Below are positions 5,655-8,954 of a DNA stretch of 8,954 bases, in pieces. The position numbers were made by a program, and so were the translations under genes. Source of the DNA: an uncultured Actinomycetes bacterium (GTDB taxonomy: Bacteria; Actinomycetota; Thermoleophilia; Solirubrobacterales; 70-9). Under the pieces are notes generated by a model that was not told the DNA's origin, ran no database searches, and was given only the letters and a program-made list of their open reading frames with translations. Where the stretch lies: contig CAMLHB010000084.1 in assembly GCA_946479725.1 (NCBI GenBank), forward strand, positions 1-8,954. The letters are read 5' to 3'. The first letter of the stretch is position 1. Every line of letters starts with the position of its first letter.

Positions 5655-8504
5655 CTACTTTTTCTTTTTCTTACCCTTGTGGCTGCAGGCGGTGCGCAGC
5701 TTCGGCTTGCTGTTGGCTTTCTTGCCGTTCTGGGCTTTGATCCGGATGATCGCTTTCACCGGCCTCGCGCAGAGGTTGGTCGAGTTGACGAGCAGCCCCT
5801 TCTTGCCCCCCGGCAGGGTCATCACGAACTTGGTCACCGGGACGTCGGGGACGCGGCCGAAGGTGGTGCGGATGCCGCCGCGGAAGCTGTCGATGCGACC
5901 GACGAGGTCGATGTCGACCTGGCCCTTCAGGTGGGCGACAAGATCCGGCAGCGGGTTGTTGGAGGAGCGCAGGTAGACCGGGCCTTCGAGCGGTTTTCCG
6001 AGCAACGGGGTGAAGGCCCGGGCCTTGCCGTAGATCGATTTCTTCGGGCAGTTTTCGGCCGCGAACTGGACCCGGGTGCAGACCTTCGCCAGGCTCGCCT
6101 GGTCGAGGAAGAGCGCGTGCGGCAGCGCCACCGAGGTCTTGCGGATGTTGGCGTCCTTGCCGCGGCCCTTGAGCACCGCGCGCAGTTTCGGGTGCTTGGC
6201 CCGCTGCATCTTCCCGAACAGGCGGATCTTCAGCTTCGGATGGAACTTCAGCTTGCGGCAGCCGCTGGCGCCGAAATCGGCAGCGACCTTGAAGGCGGAG
6301 TAGGAGGCCGGCTTCAGCGGGTCCGCCCCGCCGCCATTGAGCTCACCGCTGGTCGCCCCTTTGCGGCAGTTGGTGCCGTTGAGGGTGAATTCGTCGCGGT
6401 TGACGTTGAGGAAGATCGAGCGAATGTCGAGCTTGGTGCCGCCGTAGACATCGGGGATATCGGTGGTCTTGGGGTGAATCTGAGCGGTTTCGGGATCGAG
6501 GAAGAACGGCACCCGGACGACGACGTTGCCGAGGTCGAAGGGACCGGCCAGCGCCGGGGTGACGACCAGCAGCGAGAGCGGCGCGCCTTTGTAGCGCCCG
6601 GCGAGGTAAGCGTCCCCTTCGATCTGCAGCGGGTTGGGCCCGGTCCCGGCCTGCACCGTCGCCTCGCCGACCTTGCTCTCCTTCGGGCAGGCCGGATTCT
6701 TCTTCTCCGCCGCCCCCGAGCGCTTTTCGGTCTTCTCGATCGCGTCGGGCGGGCAGTACGGAACGCCTTTCAGCTTCGCCGTCGCCCCTTCCGGCAGGGT
6801 GATGTCGAGTCCTTTCAGCTCCTGCTGTCCGGGGGGGCGGGTGATGTGGGTCGAGAACGGGGTGAAGGTTTTCGCCTGGTCGCTTTTCGGCGTCGCGGTG
6901 AAGCCCGGGGCGAAGGGACGGGCGGCCATCGTCTTAGGGCAGTCGCCGCCGCCGGGCGCGTCGGCGAGGTCGAATCTGCTCGACGGCGTGGCGTCGGCGT
7001 TGCCCGACCAGGGCGTCAGCTGGCTGGTGGTCGTGTTCGGTCCGCAGGTCGGGGGGCTGCTCAAGGCCGCCTTTGGCCGCCCGTCGATGCTGAGGCGGAA
7101 GCTGGTGAAGGGAACCTGCGGTAGGCCGCTGGGCAGGTTGTCGGCATTCCCGCCGCGGGTGGTCGCCTTCGCCGGTTCGTCGAAGACGGCGGTCAGCTGG
7201 CCGGTCTGGGCGTTGGCGACGACGTTGCCGACCAGCCGCACCGAAATCCCGTAACGGGCCGACTCGGCGCCGACGAAGATGCGGAACTCTTCCCCCGATT
7301 CGGGATTGCGGCTCTTCTGCTCGCCGACGTAGATGTTGCCGGTCAGCGGGCCTTCGGGAAGCGGCGGCGTCGCCACCGAGACGGTCCCGATCTTCGAAGC
7401 GGCGGGGCAGGCGATCGGATCGCGGGTCCCCTTGCCGAACTGGGCGTCGGTGCAGGCCTTGAGGCCGTTGGCAGCGGACGGGTTGAGGCCGAGGCCGGCG
7501 GGCAGAGTCACCCGCGCCGTCCTCATCGTCGAGGTTTCCTGGCCGGTCGCGCTCGGTTCGATCGGCAGCTTCACCTCGGTCGTTACGCCGGCGGGCGAGT
7601 CGACCTGGTTGGTGCCGGGGTCGACGGCGATCGTCGGTTTGAAGGGGATCGAGCCGCAGTCTTTCGGGCTCGTTCCCGGCGGCAGCTTGGCCTCGACGAA
7701 GGGTGAGCCGTTGGGAAAACTCGGGTCCGGGTTCTGCAGCGAGTCGGCCCGGGCGTAGGTCGAGTAGGTGTGTTCGAAGGCGCCCGACGGCTGGAAGCAG
7801 GTGCTGGGATTGGTGAGGAAGTAGCCGCTGGCGGCCGAGCCGGCCCGGCCGTTGAAAACCAGGCGGTTTTTCAGCAGCCTCACCGAGGAGACCTTGGGCA
7901 CCTGGATCGTGAACCCCTCGTGGAAGTCCGACTCGTAGGCGACGTCGGCTTCGAGGTAGATGTCGTTCGGCGGCAGCAGAGGCAGGTCCGGCACCGCTTC
8001 GACGGTGAACCCGAAGCGCGCCGGCTGACCCTGCTTCGGCTTCAGGTTGAAGACCGACGCGGTGATCGGCACCGGCGGCAGCAGCGGCGCTTCCGGCGAG
8101 ACGGTGACGATGCTTTCACCGACTTTGGTGTTCAGCGGGCATTCTTTCGGATGCGCCGCCTCGCACTGCGGAACCGCTCCCGGGTTGACGCTGAGCCCGA
8201 CAGGGAGGTCGACCCGCAGCGTCTTCATGTCGACTTCCGGTTCTTCGTGCAGCAGTTCGGTTTTGTGGCGGACGATGAACTGGGTGATCCCGAAGAGCGG
8301 GTGCCCGGCGGCGGTTTCGTAGAACTCGGCTTTGGGGCTGTCCGGGGCGCAGGTCGCGATGTTGCAGGTGCCCGCCTGCCAGCCGTCACTTTCGCTCGGC
8401 GGGTTGTTCTGCGGCGAGAAGACGACTTCGCCGGCCTGGGCCGCGGGTACGAGCAGGAGGCCGATGACGGCAAGCAAAAGCAGCAGTGCGACCGGTTTCC
8501 TCAT
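5655..8504 (-). CDS. Large secreted modular cysteine-rich protein, 949 aa (paralog B)
   Basis: This is a close structural relative of paralog A over its whole length, from an unrecognised family. MRKP, a hydrophobic core at about 5-20 and AAQA before Gly25 form a Sec signal peptide. Its 18 mature cysteines match those of paralog A one for one. The four modules run at about 52-236, 283-487, 522-713 and 749-912. Modules 3 and 4 have the same cysteine span as in paralog A to within one residue (192 and 164). Shared segments include CPKTMA (522-527), IYVGEQKSRNPESGEEF (391-407), PALAGPFDLG (650-659), IPDVYGG (683-689), SSNNPLPDL (847-855) and GLLVNSTNLC (903-912). The tail (913-949) is basic, carries AQNGKK and ends in five lysines. 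No Shine-Dalgarno is visible before the ATG, and a hairpin (8509-8534) occupies that position. The start is chosen because the signal peptide begins there and no in-frame start lies just upstream. An extracellular structural or binding role is inferred. Confidence 0.92.
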   Translation of the reverse strand: MRKPVALLLLLAVIGLLLVPAAQAGEVVFSPQNNPPSESDGWQAGTCNIATCAPDSPKAEFYETAAGHPLFGITQFIVRHKTELLHEEPEVDMKTLRVDLPVGLSVNPGAVPQCEAAHPKECPLNTKVGESIVTVSPEAPLLPPVPITASVFNLKPKQGQPARFGFTVEAVPDLPLLPPNDIYLEADVAYESDFHEGFTIQVPKVSSVRLLKNRLVFNGRAGSAASGYFLTNPSTCFQPSGAFEHTYSTYARADSLQNPDPSFPNGSPFVEAKLPPGTSPKDCGSIPFKPTIAVDPGTNQVDSPAGVTTEVKLPIEPSATGQETSTMRTARVTLPAGLGLNPSAANGLKACTDAQFGKGTRDPIACPAASKIGTVSVATPPLPEGPLTGNIYVGEQKSRNPESGEEFRIFVGAESARYGISVRLVGNVVANAQTGQLTAVFDEPAKATTRGGNADNLPSGLPQVPFTSFRLSIDGRPKAALSSPPTCGPNTTTSQLTPWSGNADATPSSRFDLADAPGGGDCPKTMAARPFAPGFTATPKSDQAKTFTPFSTHITRPPGQQELKGLDITLPEGATAKLKGVPYCPPDAIEKTEKRSGAAEKKNPACPKESKVGEATVQAGTGPNPLQIEGDAYLAGRYKGAPLSLLVVTPALAGPFDLGNVVVRVPFFLDPETAQIHPKTTDIPDVYGGTKLDIRSIFLNVNRDEFTLNGTNCRKGATSGELNGGGADPLKPASYSAFKVAADFGASGCRKLKFHPKLKIRLFGKMQRAKHPKLRAVLKGRGKDANIRKTSVALPHALFLDQASLAKVCTRVQFAAENCPKKSIYGKARAFTPLLGKPLEGPVYLRSSNNPLPDLVAHLKGQVDIDLVGRIDSFRGGIRTTFGRVPDVPVTKFVMTLPGGKKGLLVNSTNLCARPVKAIIRIKAQNGKKANSKPKLRTACSHKGKKKKK
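5765..5792 (-). repeat. 28-base exact repeat, copy in paralog B
   Basis: This stretch is identical to 2575-2602 in paralog A, in the same orientation and reading frame, and encodes the LVNSTNLC motif. The two copies lie about 3.2 kb apart. Confidence 0.8.
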
Positions 8505-8508
8505 CTGT

Positions 8509-8534
8509 GCACGCCCGTACCCAGACGGGCGCGC
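8509..8534 (-). promoter_or_regulatory. GC-rich hairpin directly before the paralog B start
   Basis: CGCCCGT (8512-8518) and ACGGGCG (8525-8531) are perfect inverted repeats around a six-base loop. Across A8511/C8532, which is a U-G wobble in minus-strand RNA, the stem continues with two more pairs (8509-8510 with 8533-8534). In RNA this is a ten-pair stem ending four bases before the ATG of paralog B and starting nine bases after the stop of paralog C. It takes up the usual ribosome-site position in a 39-base gap that has no Shine-Dalgarno. It may be an intercistronic attenuator, an RNA stabiliser or a terminator without a U tract. Confidence 0.55.
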
Positions 8535-8543
8535 TGTTAATCG

Positions 8544-8954
8544 CTAGCCCTTGCGGTGTTTTTTCGCCTTGCGGCAGCTCGGCGTCCGCAGCGGCAGCTT
8601 CTTCACCATCAGGCTCTTGCCGTTCTGGCCCTTGAAGTTGAGGAAGGAGCGGTTGCGGTGGCCGCAGAGGTTGATCGAGTTGACGAGGAGGCCTTTCCTG
8701 CCGCCCTTCATCTTCAGCGTGAACTTGCTCACCGGCACGTCGGGGACGCTGTCGAAGACGGTCCGCATCCGCTGCTTCGAGGAGCTGATGACTCCGCGCA
8801 GTCGCACGTTCACCTGCCCCTTCAGGTCGGCCAGCAGGTCGGGCAGTTCGTGGTCGGAGGAAACCAGGTAGACGGGCCCGGCGACCGGGTCGTCGAGCAG
8901 CGGGCTCTCGGCCCAGGCGTATCCGTAGACCGAGCGAGCCGGGCATTCCGCGGC
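8544..8954 (-). CDS. Third tandem paralog (C), C-terminal 136 residues only
   Basis: The frame is open without a stop from the window edge at 8954 to the stop at 8546-8544. It reads AAECPARSVYGYAWAESPLL onward and matches the end of paralogs A and B throughout. It contains CP-x-RSVYG (CPKASVYG in A), GPVYLVSSDHELPDLLADL, LRGVISS, PDVPVSKFTLKMKGG, GLLVNSINLC and a basic tail with KGQNGK. Its three visible cysteines fall in the columns of Cys872, Cys966 and Cys996 of paralog A. This is therefore the second half of module 4 plus the tail, not a small separate gene. A GTG at 8813 is internal (the VNVRL segment) and should not be taken as a start. The rest of the protein, presumably about 800 further residues with a signal peptide, lies beyond the window. 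It precedes paralog B by 39 bases on the same strand. Confidence 0.93.
   Translation of the reverse strand, partial: AAECPARSVYGYAWAESPLLDDPVAGPVYLVSSDHELPDLLADLKGQVNVRLRGVISSSKQRMRTVFDSVPDVPVSKFTLKMKGGRKGLLVNSINLCGHRNRSFLNFKGQNGKSLMVKKLPLRTPSCRKAKKHRKG

Noticed and set aside
5658..5672. T-rich run (plus strand) as part of an intrinsic terminator
   Set aside because: It is the five lysine codons that end paralog B; no hairpin adjoins it in the right orientation for a U tract.
5679..7124. 481-residue plus-strand open frame across paralog B (and a 256-residue one at 7770-8540)
   Set aside because: Same reason: antisense to conserved codons of paralog B, with composition typical of shadow frames.
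8544..8813. A small stand-alone 89-residue basic protein on the minus strand
   Set aside because: The frame is open upstream to the window edge and those residues also match paralogs A and B, so this is the end of a large third paralog.
1..8954. CRISPR array, tRNA, rRNA, transposase or phage genes
   Set aside because: Read through on both strands; no short regularly spaced repeats, cloverleaf, or mobile-element protein was found.

Overview
The window is G+C-rich bacterial DNA. Codon use and gene style (GTG starts, alanine- and arginine-rich proteins, long antisense shadow frames) suggest an actinobacterium, possibly the Thermoleophilia/Solirubrobacterales group. That placement is an inference and no marker in the window proves it.

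Left part (1-1378). On the minus strand a SnoaL-like (NTF2-fold) protein gene runs straight into the start of obg, the ribosome-associated GTPase, which is cut by the window edge. The SnoaL stop and the obg GTG start share one base (TAGTG). Diverging from the SnoaL gene across 45 bases is a plus-strand classical short-chain dehydrogenase/reductase. It ends in a strong hairpin that fills the 41-base gap before a convergent glycosyltransferase gene.

Right part (1379-8954). Everything here is on the minus strand and is transcribed towards position 1. The order of transcription is: the tail of a third paralog (cut at 8954), a 949-residue secreted protein, a 1002-residue secreted protein, and a family 2 glycosyltransferase. 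The three large proteins form a tandem paralogous family that I do not recognise by name. Each complete copy has a Sec signal peptide, four successive modules of about 165-220 residues built on the same plan, 18 cysteines in the mature chain in one-to-one correspondence, and a lysine-rich tail. The pattern suggests a disulfide-stabilised, beta-rich exported or cell-surface protein made of repeated domains, with function unknown. The downstream glycosyltransferase could act on the same surface, but this is only suggested by position.

Structure outside the genes. Each of the three complete minus-strand genes in the right part has an RNA hairpin over or against its translation start: 2401-2439 contains the glycosyltransferase GTG, 5484-5506 buries most of the Shine-Dalgarno of the 1002-residue protein, and 8509-8534 sits where a ribosome binding site of the 949-residue protein would be. 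In two of the three, the single mismatch on DNA becomes a G-U pair only in minus-strand RNA. The 178-base gap between the two complete paralogs is AT-richer than the genes and holds several more inverted repeats, including a perfect 20-base palindrome, and a plausible promoter. No tRNA, rRNA, CRISPR array, insertion sequence or phage gene was seen.
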